Positions 1-11,800 of a DNA stretch of 64,000 nt are shown here, in pieces. The stretch is taken from the NCBI RefSeq assembly GCF_000004075.3, contig NC_026660.2:15395837-15459836 (forward strand), in the 5' to 3' direction. The translations under genes and the position numbers were made by a program. The DNA comes from Cucumis sativus. Lineage: Eukaryota; Streptophyta; Magnoliopsida; Cucurbitales; Cucurbitaceae. Below the pieces are notes generated by a model that made no database searches, was not told where the DNA came from, and saw only the letters and a list, made by a program, of their open reading frames with translations. Numbering within the stretch: the stretch's first letter is position 1; each line of letters opens with the position of its first letter.

Positions 1-1330
1 TTCCAACGATCCTCCCCTCGAACAAAGTTCCAATTGAACCTCTCCTAAAATAAACATCCATCCATTAACTCTTATCTAGAGCATATTGCATATTCAATAG
101 AGCTCAACCATGGATAATATCATAACTATTTTTTAAGGTTCCGCTACATCTTTGTTCGACCTGGGGATTATATTAACTAGGCTAAACCAAGGACAACGTG
201 ATTATGATACCACTTTTAGGGATAACTTAGGGTATAATTCCTCGTGTCTTATAAGATATCACATATTACATTTGATAGCTTAGACAATATCTTAAATTTC
301 CATAAAATCTTATGAGCTTCGTAAGCAATGAAATTTGCATATTATCATACTACTAACCAACTTTAGTAATATGCAAATGATGTTATACTACTAGACTTAA
401 CAATTCATGATGCAAGTCATATATAAACTTTGTCAAATATAACATCCATGATAAATATTTCTATCCATACTAACATGCTAATAGACATATTCAAGTAGAT
501 CAGAATAGTGTCTCAATATTTACAAATTGATTTATCATTTAAACTTATAAATCCATATGCAATACTGCTATGAGTATAATCAATAAACATGGTTAAATGT
601 TTTTAATCATACTAAAAATTTCTTGAACAAAAGATATGATACCTTAGTTTGACACCCCCACATTTTCAAATATTTAGGTGCATAACATATCCAAAGTTTC
701 ATGGTACCATTTTATTGATTAACTCAAATTCATCATAATAGCATTTCAATTATGGTATTAATAGCTATACAGTAACTATTAACCAATATGTTTCCCAATG
801 AAATATTCAATATATACTTATCAAACGTATATTGCATATCATGCTCAAATATAGACATGAAATAAAATTTCTAAATTATGTGACAATTCGTGACGTAAGC
901 GACACAGTCACAATAGCATCTCATTACTATAACATAAATTTGTCACACTCTACAGAACATTAAAGTATATGCTCATCAAATATACATATGAAATTTCATC
1001 CTCAAATATATCATAGAAATAAATTAGCTAAATTCTTACACACACCACCAATTTTGATTGTCTACAGTGGAACTAAGCCACCAAAACTAAAATATATTTT
1101 AATTAGTTATTTCAAAACATGGAGTATTATTCATTAAGAATAAATTAGCATTGACGGGTCATATTTAACTAGAATGCAATGATAGTCATTTGTGGAGTTG
1201 TTGGATTGTAGTGTTTTCTAATTGATATTTCAATTGGAAATTGATAATTATTATTATTTATTTTATTTTATAATTTTAATAATTATTTTTATATTACGTA
1301 TAGAAAGTTTGGGGAAAAAATTAATTCTAT
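1..1330. other. AT-rich intergenic DNA, no gene seen
   Basis: I see no coding signal, splice-consistent exon or clear repeat boundary here. The stretch is AT-rich and full of related short words (ATATTGCATAT, TATGCAAAT), so it may be old transposon DNA, but no terminal repeats were found. Confidence 0.4.
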
Positions 1331-1441
1331 TGTAGTAAAAAACAAATGAGCATCGAGATCGCGCCGAATTTTGTTTTCAATGCAAATTTTAGTGTCATTT
1401 TGACACGGCACAACTATGATCAACATTTGTTTTTTTCTACA
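1331..1441. mobile_element. 111-bp MITE-like inverted-repeat element
   Basis: The left end TGTAGTAAAAAACAAATG (1331-1348) is matched in inverted orientation by 1424-1441, with 17 of 18 bases identical. The interior is only about 75 bp and has no ORF, as expected of a miniature inverted-repeat element or a hairpin-forming repeat. No clean target-site duplication is visible. It ends 16 bp beyond the stop codon of the truncated eL29 frame, so it may be linked to that truncation. Confidence 0.45.
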
Positions 1442-1457
1442 AAAATCACATTTCCGT

Positions 1458-1719
<262 letters not shown>

Positions 1720-2549
1720 TGATTCCTTCTAAAGATAAAAGTTGATCTATTTATAAATTTAATTATCATTCTAAAATTTCTATTTATTATGATTATTCTA
1801 TCTAAAAAAATAAGGTAGATAAAGTAAAAATTAAAAATAATAATGGTAATTGTAGGCCATTTTTGTTTTTGTTCCTTATACTCACAACTTTTCAAATTTT
1901 AGAATTAGTTCTCGTTATATTTTGAGGATAAACTTTAATTAGATAAATAATGATAATAATCATCATCAATTTTCAATCAAGAAAAGACACCATGTTAACA
2001 TGTTTTTAAAATTTACAAAGCAAAAGTTATTATTTTGTGAAGGTTAACCATAGAACAGTAATCAAGATTTATTATCTTTTTTTGAGGTTTGAAATGTAGT
2101 TACATAATAAAATCAAAATTATTTAATGAAAGACGTTTTGATAAATATGCACTGCTTTACATGTAAACGTTCAAACCCAAATAGTTATAACCAAGAAGAA
2201 ATTAGAAATTATGAAAATTGCAAAAGCAAAATGTGGATTTAAAAAATTAAACAAAATTTAGAAAAGTAAAAGAAATAAACTTTTAAAACAAAACCATTTG
2301 ATTGAGAATAACACAAAGCATCAATGGAAAGTCCATATGGTCCGCTGCTGCACACAACAGTTTGTAACGCCAAGTCATTTTTAGTTTTATTTTCATTATT
2401 AAAAATAAAATTTTGTGAAATGACTTTTTCAGATCTCCATCTTTCTTCTTCCTTTGAATCTCCATTCCTCTTCATACTTCATTCTCATTCCACTCTCCGG
2501 TGATTTTTCCGGCTTCATTCCTCACATATTATATCATCAATCGGCGATT
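1720..2549. promoter_or_regulatory. Intergenic region between eL29 stump and SAR1; SAR1 promoter and leader
   Basis: AT-rich DNA separates two divergent transcription units. The part nearest SAR1 (about 2430-2549) is pyrimidine-rich and looks like a 5' leader (CTCCATCTTTCTTCTTCC). No convincing TATA box is placed for SAR1, which fits a housekeeping gene. Confidence 0.35.
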
Positions 2550-4291
2550 ATGTTTCTCGTCGATTGGTTCTACGGCGTCTTAGCTTCGCTCGGCCTCTGG
2601 CAAAAAGAGGCTAAAATTCTCTTTCTCGGCCTCGACAATGCCGGCAAAACCACTCTGCTTCACATGTTGAAGGATGAGGTCAATTTCATTTATTTATCTC
2701 TTCCTCTAGTTCGCACTCCCTTTTTTCTTTTTTCTTTTTTTAAATTTCTGAAGGAAACTTGTTGATTCCGTGTAGAGATTAGTGCAACATCAGCCCACTC
2801 AACACCCGACCTCAGAGGAGTTGAGTATTGGGAAAATCAAATTCAAGGCGTTTGATCTTGGAGGCCACCAGATCGCTCGCAGAGTCTGGAAAGATTATTA
2901 CGCTAAGGTGATTTTTTTTTAGTCAATCTCTTATTGCATTTTGTCGATACTTTGATCTTTTCAATTAGGTTCAGTTTCCCTGTTTGATTTGTCTCAAATC
3001 AATAAGATTTTCCTCAACAACGGCTATTGTGTTTAATTTGTTGTTTTAAATTGGTAACTGATTGGACTTGTGATATGGGTTTTGTTTATTATGGATTTTG
3101 AATTTGATGGTTCTTGGAGTTTTCTTCTTTTCAAGCTCACCAGATGCTTTTGCTGTTCATTATAGGATTTAGGCTTTGGTTTCAATCTCCTTGAGCAGTT
3201 GACTTTTAAGCTGAAACTTTCTTGAAGAAGGAACGTTCCTTCATTTTCTGAATATGTATATTTACAACCTGAAGTTACAATGAATATAGAAGCTGTTAGG
3301 TTCTATGGATGTTTTCTTTTTCATGTTTCAACAACTAACCCTGACCCTATCAACAGTCTCTGATTGAGAAAGAAAAGCCAAAGTTGCAAATGCATCCTAT
3401 TTTCTACCATCAAATGAAGTTACAAGCATATTTGCCACTCAAAATGTACATGAGAATGTGGAAAAGTCTACTCGGTTTCCCTCGCACTCCATAGCTTTCG
3501 TCAACTTAAACATTGGCATGTGTTCTCTTTTTCTTGTAACAACGCTTTTTAAGGATGCTCTTAGTTTTAGAGTCTGTTTCAACTAACTTTTCAAGTACTT
3601 TAAAAAAGTGTTGGTAAGTAGCAGAAAAATTGCTTTTAAGCGGTTGTAAAGTTCCCCAAACAAACCCATAAAGTCACGCCAACTCTTTTAAGTATTTTTT
3701 ACTATTGAAAGTTGAAGTCCTTTCAGATACCCCTGGTGTGATGAAAACCAGAAATCGTTTTCCAAATATGATCTTGTCGAATCTCGTGATCTTTCCTTCT
3801 TACTTGGTTCTTAAAATAATATTCTCCTGTAACTGTCGGGATTTGAATAATTTCTTTTAATCCCGCGTTTGTCATAGTTTATGGCTTCTGAATTCCCTTT
3901 TTAGCATAATGACCCCTCCTCTGCTTGTGTAAATATGAGGATGTCTACATGAAATCTATTCCATGATTAGGTGGATGCAGTAGTTTACCTGGTTGATGCC
4001 TATGACAAAGAGCGATTTACCGAATCGAAAAAGGAGCTTGATGCTCTCCTTTCAGATGAAGCGCTGGCTGATGTTCCATTCCTCGTGCTTGGAAACAAGA
4101 TTGACATCCCGTATGCTGCTTCTGAGGATGAGCTAAGATTTCATCTGGGTTTGAGCAATTTCACAACTGGCAAGGGAAAGGTTAATCTTACTCAGACCAA
4201 CGTTCGACCACTCGAGGTTTATATGTGCAGCATCGTCCGAAAGATGGGTTATGGGGACGGGTTCAAATGGCTCTCACAATATATCAAATAG
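2550..4291 (+). CDS. SAR1: SAR1-type small GTPase of the COPII coat
   Basis: Exons 2550-2678, 2776-2907 and 3971-4291 join in phase 0 with GT-AG introns and give 193 aa, the usual length of plant SAR1. SAR1 sits on the ER membrane; its GTP form recruits Sec23/24 and Sec13/31 to bud COPII vesicles. The N-terminal amphipathic helix is [17 protein letters not shown]. The P-loop is GLDNAGKT (27-34), the G3 motif DLGGH (70-74) and the G4 motif NKID (129-132). The C terminus ends [10 protein letters not shown] as in the family. The start is fixed by the conserved MFLVDW; an in-frame ATG further upstream (2454) reads through leader sequence and is not used. The 1063-bp second intron holds no ORF of note. 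The gene faces CAMTA tail to tail. Confidence 0.96.
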
Positions 4292-4479
4292 TATCAACAA
4301 TTGGGTAATTAGCATCCATTGTGCCCATATAGATTATCTTCTGTGCCAGACTGAACTTAGTTTGAGGTGAAAATTTGTTTACAAGTTTGGCAACTTGAGA
4401 TTTGTTCTGTTGGATTGGAACTAGGATTTGTTATTGTTTTTGACTTGTTTTGTGAACATTATTATTGCATTAAACTCTC

Positions 4480-4485
4480 AATAAA
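4480..4485 (+). terminator. Poly(A) signal AATAAA of SAR1
   Basis: AATAAA occurs 189 bp after the SAR1 stop codon, in AT-rich 3' UTR-like sequence. This is a normal position for a plant near-upstream element. Confidence 0.45.
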
Positions 4486-4929
4486 GTTCATATATAGATC
4501 AACGACTTTTATAGAATTAAATGGAAGTTTGAATTTCATTATTGTAATTCAAATTCAGTTTTGAGGATCACAATTATTTTCTTTCAATTTTTGCTGGGGC
4601 GTGGGTTCCGTTTTGTTAAAATCATTTTTCAGGTTCGATTACAAAGCTCAAAACTTCAATTTGTGTTTGCTTTGTTATTGAACTTCAGAATTATAGATTT
4701 TGTCTCTATTTTAAAATTTGTCAAGTTTCAAGAATCTATTTGCACAAAATTAAAAGTTCACATTTTCATAAGACAAAATAATTATATTAAGATATTGAAA
4801 ATTCTGACTAATAATATACAAAATTATTAATTATTTAAAAAGTTCATATTTAAATTTGAACTTTAAAAAACTAGATTTATAAAAATATAGAATTTCTTCG
4901 AGTTTAATTTTGGAATAGAACAGAAATAT

Positions 4930-5405
4930 GGAAATTACATAATGTCCACCAAATTCTTTCAATCACATCAGATGGTAAAAAGTAGAAAAAATATTGAACT
5001 ATTTATATCCATACAACATAAATGCTACAAGATAAATCGACTCAAAGGGCATTAATTCTTACCCATTCATCACTCTCTAAACTCATTGCCACAAAATAAA
5101 GAGTCAAACTTGAAAGGCAGGAATCTTCGACTTTGAGTGTAATGAGTAATCTGATGTCCATATGACCTTCAGAAAATTCGTGTCTCATATTTTTTTCTTT
5201 CTTTCTTTTTGATAATACATGAAGTGAGGGAATCAAATATTTGACTTCAAGGTTGATACAATACTCATTTTGGCACTTAACTCAATCATAGGTAAGCACA
5301 TATAATTCCAGTTGCAGTACCCCAACAACATAACAAAATCAAATCAATAGAATTTATGCAGGAACTTCATTGGGAGACCGTTTAACTCACCACCAATGCT
5401 GCATC
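4930..5405 (-). pseudogene. Vestigial tandem copy of the CAMTA 3' end
   Basis: This stretch aligns, with many differences, to about 5518-6000, offset by roughly 590 bp. Shared blocks include CTCTAAACTCATTGCCACA (3' UTR), a last-exon-like segment read on the minus strand as CTGGAATTATATGTG (compare TTGGAATATGAAGTA), and GTTTAACTCACC at the donor end of exon 12. The copied terminal exon reads LELYVLTYD and then stop. Its splice acceptor AG is lost (GCAAC instead of GCAG), so it probably cannot serve as an alternative last exon. It is an old local duplication of the gene's tail. Confidence 0.6.
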
Positions 5406-5838
5406 AAAGGTTTCGTTTGTGTTGCCAATGTCTTAACTATTGGAAAATAACAGGTTCTTCCAAATTGAGTTTGTAGCGGGACGAAATCATAAAATTACAG
5501 GTTCTACAAATTCTATGGACAATAAAATATCCATCAAATTCCATAAAACAGTTCTAAGGTAGTAACAAGTACAAATCAAACCGAACTATTCATATAATTA
5601 CAACATGTACATGCTACAAGTATAAGCATCTCCTACCTAAAACAATTTCTATGACACAAATGGCATTAGTGCTTCCCCTACCTAAAAAGTTCATTAGTCT
5701 CTAAACTCATTGCCACACTAAAGAGCCGACCTTGAAAGCTCCCATCTTTGACTACCGAGTATGGTACCAGTCGTTCCTCGTGTTGGCCCAAGCTAAGGAA
5801 ACTCACGTCTTTAACCATTCATTGTATAGTGTAGACCA

Positions 5839-8800
5839 TTAATCATTGCCATACACAGGATGTGAAAGTACTTCATATTCCAACTGCAATAGCTCAAAAA
5901 GATAACACAGTAAATAAATTTTGAACTACTTTTAACTTGCACAGAAAACTTTAATGAGAGGGTTTAACTCACCGCTGCTTCATCACAAGTTAACCTCATC
6001 CTACGATACTCTTCTTGTGCTTTCTTTGATCGAAACATAGCCTGAACACGAACAACAGCTCTCTCAACTCGCTCTTCTGCTTGTTTTTGAGATACAAGGT
6101 AGAAGTCCTCTTCTACGTCACTTTGCTGCTTTTCCACCATTTCAGTAGGTGCAACTTGAAGCCCACGGAAACCTTTTCTCTTAAGACGCCAGCGCAGTAT
6201 AGCTTTCTCAAGTACACCCACTGACCAAACAATCTTGCGATACTGCCTTCGTACTTGGAAGCCTCTAAATGCAGCCTAAGAGGAAAGAAACAAATTGGTA
6301 GTCAAGTCATCTACCCAAACTGCTCATATTTTAACATAACGGCTCTAGCACTCATGTCAGTTCACAATAGTTGCACAAAAATTTGTGAACACTTCACAAG
6401 AGTCACCGGGCACACAAAAATCAAGCTTTACAATGATAGCACAACAAGATCACTTGGCAATATTACACGAAGACAAACTGAAAATTCAATCGCAGGAAAA
6501 TATTTTCATGTTTCGACAGATACTTCGGTTCCATCAAAGTTCTTGTACGTCCAAAAACACATGAAATTAGAACCAAAACGGGTGTTTCAATTAATATAGA
6601 TAAATTAATAGTTCAATGACAGGATGATGTTTATATTCTGACAAGGACCTTCAGTTCTCTTCTATTAAAGTTTTTCTACAAAAGTAAATGAAATTAAAGT
6701 CAAATCGAGTTCTTCATAAAATTCTAGGATAAAAAACATCAAATTAGCATGAAAAGAATAACGTAAAACTCTCTTTTAGGAAATGAACGCAAAAACAGCA
6801 CTCAATCCAATCAGTATTAAGAAAATTAGAGTGGGCAAGTAAAATAAACTTTTAGTAAAAATTGTACCTGGAACAATTAACTCAACAAACCAAGCATTAT
6901 ATGACAAGGCTGAAAACACCTTTTCTAAGTATGCCAAGCACATGAAGATCAACACTATTCAAATCTCATCAAGCCAAAAAAAAAAAATTGATCAATCTTG
7001 TCTGTTATATAATTTATATTGTCAACAACTTTGTTGGATTTGTGCAAACAACACCAGTATAAAGAGGAAACTTTTCAAGACTTAAAGATTCAGTTCTCAA
7101 ATTAATTAAAGGTAATGGCAAGAATTAAGGGTATCAACTTACCTGAATTCTAATAGTTTGACGACGCATATTAAGGAAGTCTTTGCGGATCTTCCAAGTA
7201 CGGAATCTGTATTGGATACGAGCAGCAGCTGCCATTTTTTTTCGTGTCTCAAAATTGCGGTAGGCATGTTGAATTTTCATGGCTGCAATAATACTACGAG
7301 CCTCATCTTCTGGGGAGGATAATTCAATTCTATCAGATCGTTGTTTTAAAGAATGTTCACGAAATGCAGCTTGTATACGTGATGCTGCATCAGCTGCTGT
7401 TCGGTAAGCTGCTAATGTTTCTTTCATATACATCTGCTCCTCGCTGATGCAATCAGAGGTATCAGTTATTGTACTACTAGTATCCAACGAGCCACTGACA
7501 TTTCCAGCCAAGCTCATCTCTTTGAAGTGTGATACCAAAGCCTTTTCAGAAAGATATGCAGCTAAGCCATCATAACCATTCATAGATGCAAGATCTGCAG
7601 CTGTACATCCCAGAGGGTTCTTTGATGAGGGATCAGTGACCAAGTTTGGCTTTGCCCCTGCTGATAGAAGAACGGCAACCATTCTCTCCCTAAACCAAAA
7701 AACTTTTTGTGGTCAAATAGGTGAGAAGCATTCATCTAGTATCAGTAAACTTTTAAACCACCCTTTTTATCTATTTTTTATGACATACTGACACACTGGA
7801 AATTCCCAATCAACAATACAGAATAAACATCTGTTTGGTTCAAGGTATTGTGAAATAACTATAATTAAGGTAGATGAAGATTGAAAATAAATATATTCAT
7901 ATGCATGAAAAGATTGAGTAAGCTAAAATTTTGAATCAATGGGAGCGGGCGTGTCAATCAGGCAATACAATAGACAAGTTGTCTATTAAGATTAAAAACT
8001 TCCAATAGCAATAACATAATATAGAAAAATAAAAAATAAAAAAACAAAAAAACTATGCTCGTTATTAAACTACCAATTCACCCAAAAGCTTAAGTTGGTG
8101 GTTGAAAGCAAATTTAATTATATATCACCAGCACTCCCCCTCTCTTGTGGGCTTGAAATATTTGAAAGACTCAACAAGTGGAATCAATTTTACCTCACTT
8201 GTGAGCTTGAAATATTTGAAAGGCTCAACAAGTGGAAATCGATTTTAATTGGGAAGGAAATAATGCAGGGGCTTAAGACAGAACCTCCCTGGACCACCTA
8301 CTCTAGTAATAGATTAAACCACCAATTCACCCAAAAGCTTAAGTTGGTGGTTGAGAGCTATTAAACTACCAATTGACCCAAAAGCTTAATCTGGTGGTTG
8401 AAGGCAAATTTAATTATATATCACCTACACTCTCTCTCACTTGTGGGCTTGAAATATTTGAAAGGCCCAACAAGTGGGAATCAATTTTACGAGTGAGCTT
8501 GAAATATTGAAAGGCCCAATAAGTGGAAATTGATTTTAATTGGGGAGGAAACGACAAAGCAGGGGCTTGAACATAAGACCTCCCTGGACCTCCTCTAATA
8601 CCAAATTAAACTATCAATTCACCCAAAAGCTTGAGTTGGTGGTTGAAGGCAAATTTAATTATATATCACCAACAAAAACAAATTTAATTATATATCACCG
8701 ACACTCATAATTTAAACTATGGCATGATGAAGTTGAAAATTAAAGAAATAAGAGTGAAAAGGTATGCAAAATCCCCCAGAGATTGACTATAATTAGAATC

Positions 8801-11800
8801 GATGATTGAAGATAAACATATTCCCATTTTGAGAACCAAAAAAATAAAAGCAAAACAAACATTGGTTTAGGAACCTAGAACCTCCATGTGGGTGTATTTA
8901 TGGATAACTATGAAGTATTTGATGCTATCCCATGACAATGAACAACCAAGCATATTAAATGAATGGTTATCTGCATGATGGGAACCCCAATTAAAAGGTT
9001 CTCAATCATTCATGGGGACTGGATGAAACTGAAAGGCTTAACTACTTTTTCCATCAATTTGACAAATAATATTGTACCTTCCATAATAAGCTGCCCAGTG
9101 AAGAGCTGTCCATCCAAATTTATCTCGGAAGTTTATTGACAAACCCGCCCAGTCAAATAGATGTACAGCCCAGGTATATCCCAATATTGCACACAAATGG
9201 ATTACTCCTTGACCATTTACATCAAACTCAGTGCTTTTCTTTGCGCCTTCAGCAACTCTTTCTATCAGCCATTCCCTTAACCTGCTTCTCAGCACGATCT
9301 CAAGAACCCCTTCCCTTGCTTGTTGAAATGGAGTTCTATTTTCTGTAATTGACTTTAACAAATAAATCCAACTATCAGAAATGTCGGCAGTTTTTACAGC
9401 AAGTTTCTTAGCCTCCTGCAGGGCAGTGGGCAACAATTTAGTTGAAATGATGCTCAGAATCTTGGATGTAGAGAACAACATATGAGCAAGCCGCATCTGG
9501 ATTTGGAACTCTTCCCACTTTTGGCTCTGTTCTGAAGCAACTACAGGCACTTCTAAATTTGGTGCCCGATACTCGAAATTTAGAGCTTGACTAATAGGTT
9601 TGTGGCCATCTACGCTCACATATAAATGTACTAGTCCAGGTGCATGTGGTGGTACTAGACAGCGATAAACTCCAGGTTGAACAAAATCAACATTAACACT
9701 GGTATCACCACATACAACCAATAAGTTGGACTTTGCTAGATGTACAAAGTCATTGTGAAAATACCCAATAATTAGAATCTGCAATAAGTACAAAAAAAAC
9801 CATCATTAGAATATTTGCAACTTGTAAATTAGCAGCAAGATGGAGTATTCCACCATTCTGACTGAAATAAACTGAACAAAAACTTGTCAAATCAACAATA
9901 GAACAAATATACAAACCAAGCTATTCTTGGAACTCCATTTCAATCATATAATGAATAGGTACGGCCTGACCATATTTATTTAAATAAATTCACACAAAAA
10001 AGATATGCACTTCACATTTGTAATGAGTTTGATCAGCCGTGTTCACAATCTGATCATGGAGGAGCAGATACCAGAGGCCAATAGCTAATGTTTTACATGT
10101 TGACATTTCCAATAAAATTCAAAATTTTATTGAACCAAATTAGAAAAGAACATTGTTTAGATATTCAAAAGGATAAATGGGAAATGGATGAACCGACCTA
10201 GTCTAAGTCTACAGTCAAAACTATGTGGATTCATAGGGAAGAGCAAATGTTGCATCTACCAAATTAGTTACTCAGAGGATGTCATTATTTAGAAAAAAGG
10301 AAACAAATTCAAAAACCTTTCCTCCTCAAAACAGTAAATTGCTTGACAAAATCAAACTTACAGCTCAAAAAACACAAGGATGTCTCCATTATTAAATTCA
10401 CCGTCTACTTCAATGAGTTAAAAAATATGATTATGGGACTTATTAGGAGTAGCTACGCGAAATAGGTCAACCATAGACTTTCTTTTTACAAGAGATTATG
10501 GACTAAATTAAACAAAGAAAAAAAAGTATGTTTCTAGAAATAGCTCTAGCTAGCAAAAAGTAGTATGGACAAGACCAGTAAAAAAGTAGCTAACAGCAGT
10601 AATAAGTTTTGTAGTTAGACAACAAAACTAGTTTCGCACTCCAATAAACTCATTAATAATAACATTCTTTGCCCTTGTTGCAGCAAATATCCATAATCAA
10701 TGGAGATTTCTGCAAATAAACTTATAACTTCACAGTTCAAAGCTTTGATTGTTCACCTTGACAAAATATGAGTTCAAAGTCTATTTAGATGTTAAAGCAG
10801 GATGTTTAAAATTTTACTGAACAAAATAAGGCAAGTACCAAAATAGGTTTTAATAGAGTAACATAAAAGGGAATGTGTTCCTTGCCTGCACAAAAAGAAA
10901 CAGATAAAAGCCGAATAAACACCCAAAATATGATGGAGATGTAATGTCAGATAAGTATAGAAATTGTGAAGAGTTGGTACTAGTAAAAGAGAAGACCTTT
11001 GTTTTTTCTGTTGAAAAGGCCCATGAAGGTGAGACATCAGTTATGTTAAAAATTTGCTCCGTAGCCAAAGTTTGACTGTGATATAATGTTGAATCACGAT
11101 AGGAATTGTGAACATATGAAATGGATGGTTCAATAGCAGGATCAATGACTGAACCAGGAGACTCAATGATAACTTCATTTATCCATCGCCCAAAGCTGTC
11201 CTGACTTTGCAGTCTCTCATCTAACAAATTGTCCGTAGAATTAATTGCAATGGATTCCCTCTTCTCTACATTCAAATTTGTTTGACCACCTAACAACAGA
11301 TTGGCACTTCCGGTGAAACTGATATTGCCGTTGGCCCTCCCAGTTGACTCAACTGGATTACTAAATGAAGACATCTCCCCCAACAAATTGCTGGTCGCCT
11401 GCAAAGATGGACTGTAAGAGTCATAAACAAGGCAATAACTACTAGAGAAGCAGAAATTTTAAACATTCCTATTAAAATGTGTAGAAATAAAGATGTTCAA
11501 CATAAATAGTTAACTGTTTGACAAAAAAAAATTGTTTAGGTAACGAAGAAATCCAAACTTAACCACTATTCAGTCAGCCTTCTTCCAGAAAAGTGTAGCA
11601 CATTCTACCTCCCATCTACTTGCCATTAGGAATCAGGCCAGCCATGGAGAACATGCTCCCATAAGTGGAATAGAAAAAGGTGGAACGCAAGGGAACAGAA
11701 ATTGAAATTTCAATAGTAAATTATTCTACTCACGTTTATTGGGACTTGGTTCTGTTGGTCAAAGCATGAAAGTTTGTCTGGTGAATGAGATGAGAAGAGT

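Noticed and set aside
1..1100. Retrotransposon LTR with a primer-binding site (TGATACCACTTTTAGG near 204)
   Set aside because: The word resembles the complement of a Met-tRNA binding site, but no CA terminus adjoins it and no partner LTR or polymerase sequence is visible.
3580..3700. MITE in SAR1 intron 2 (AGTCTGTTTCAACT ... CCCCAAACAAACCC)
   Set aside because: Partial inverted similarity only, with no matched ends or target duplication.
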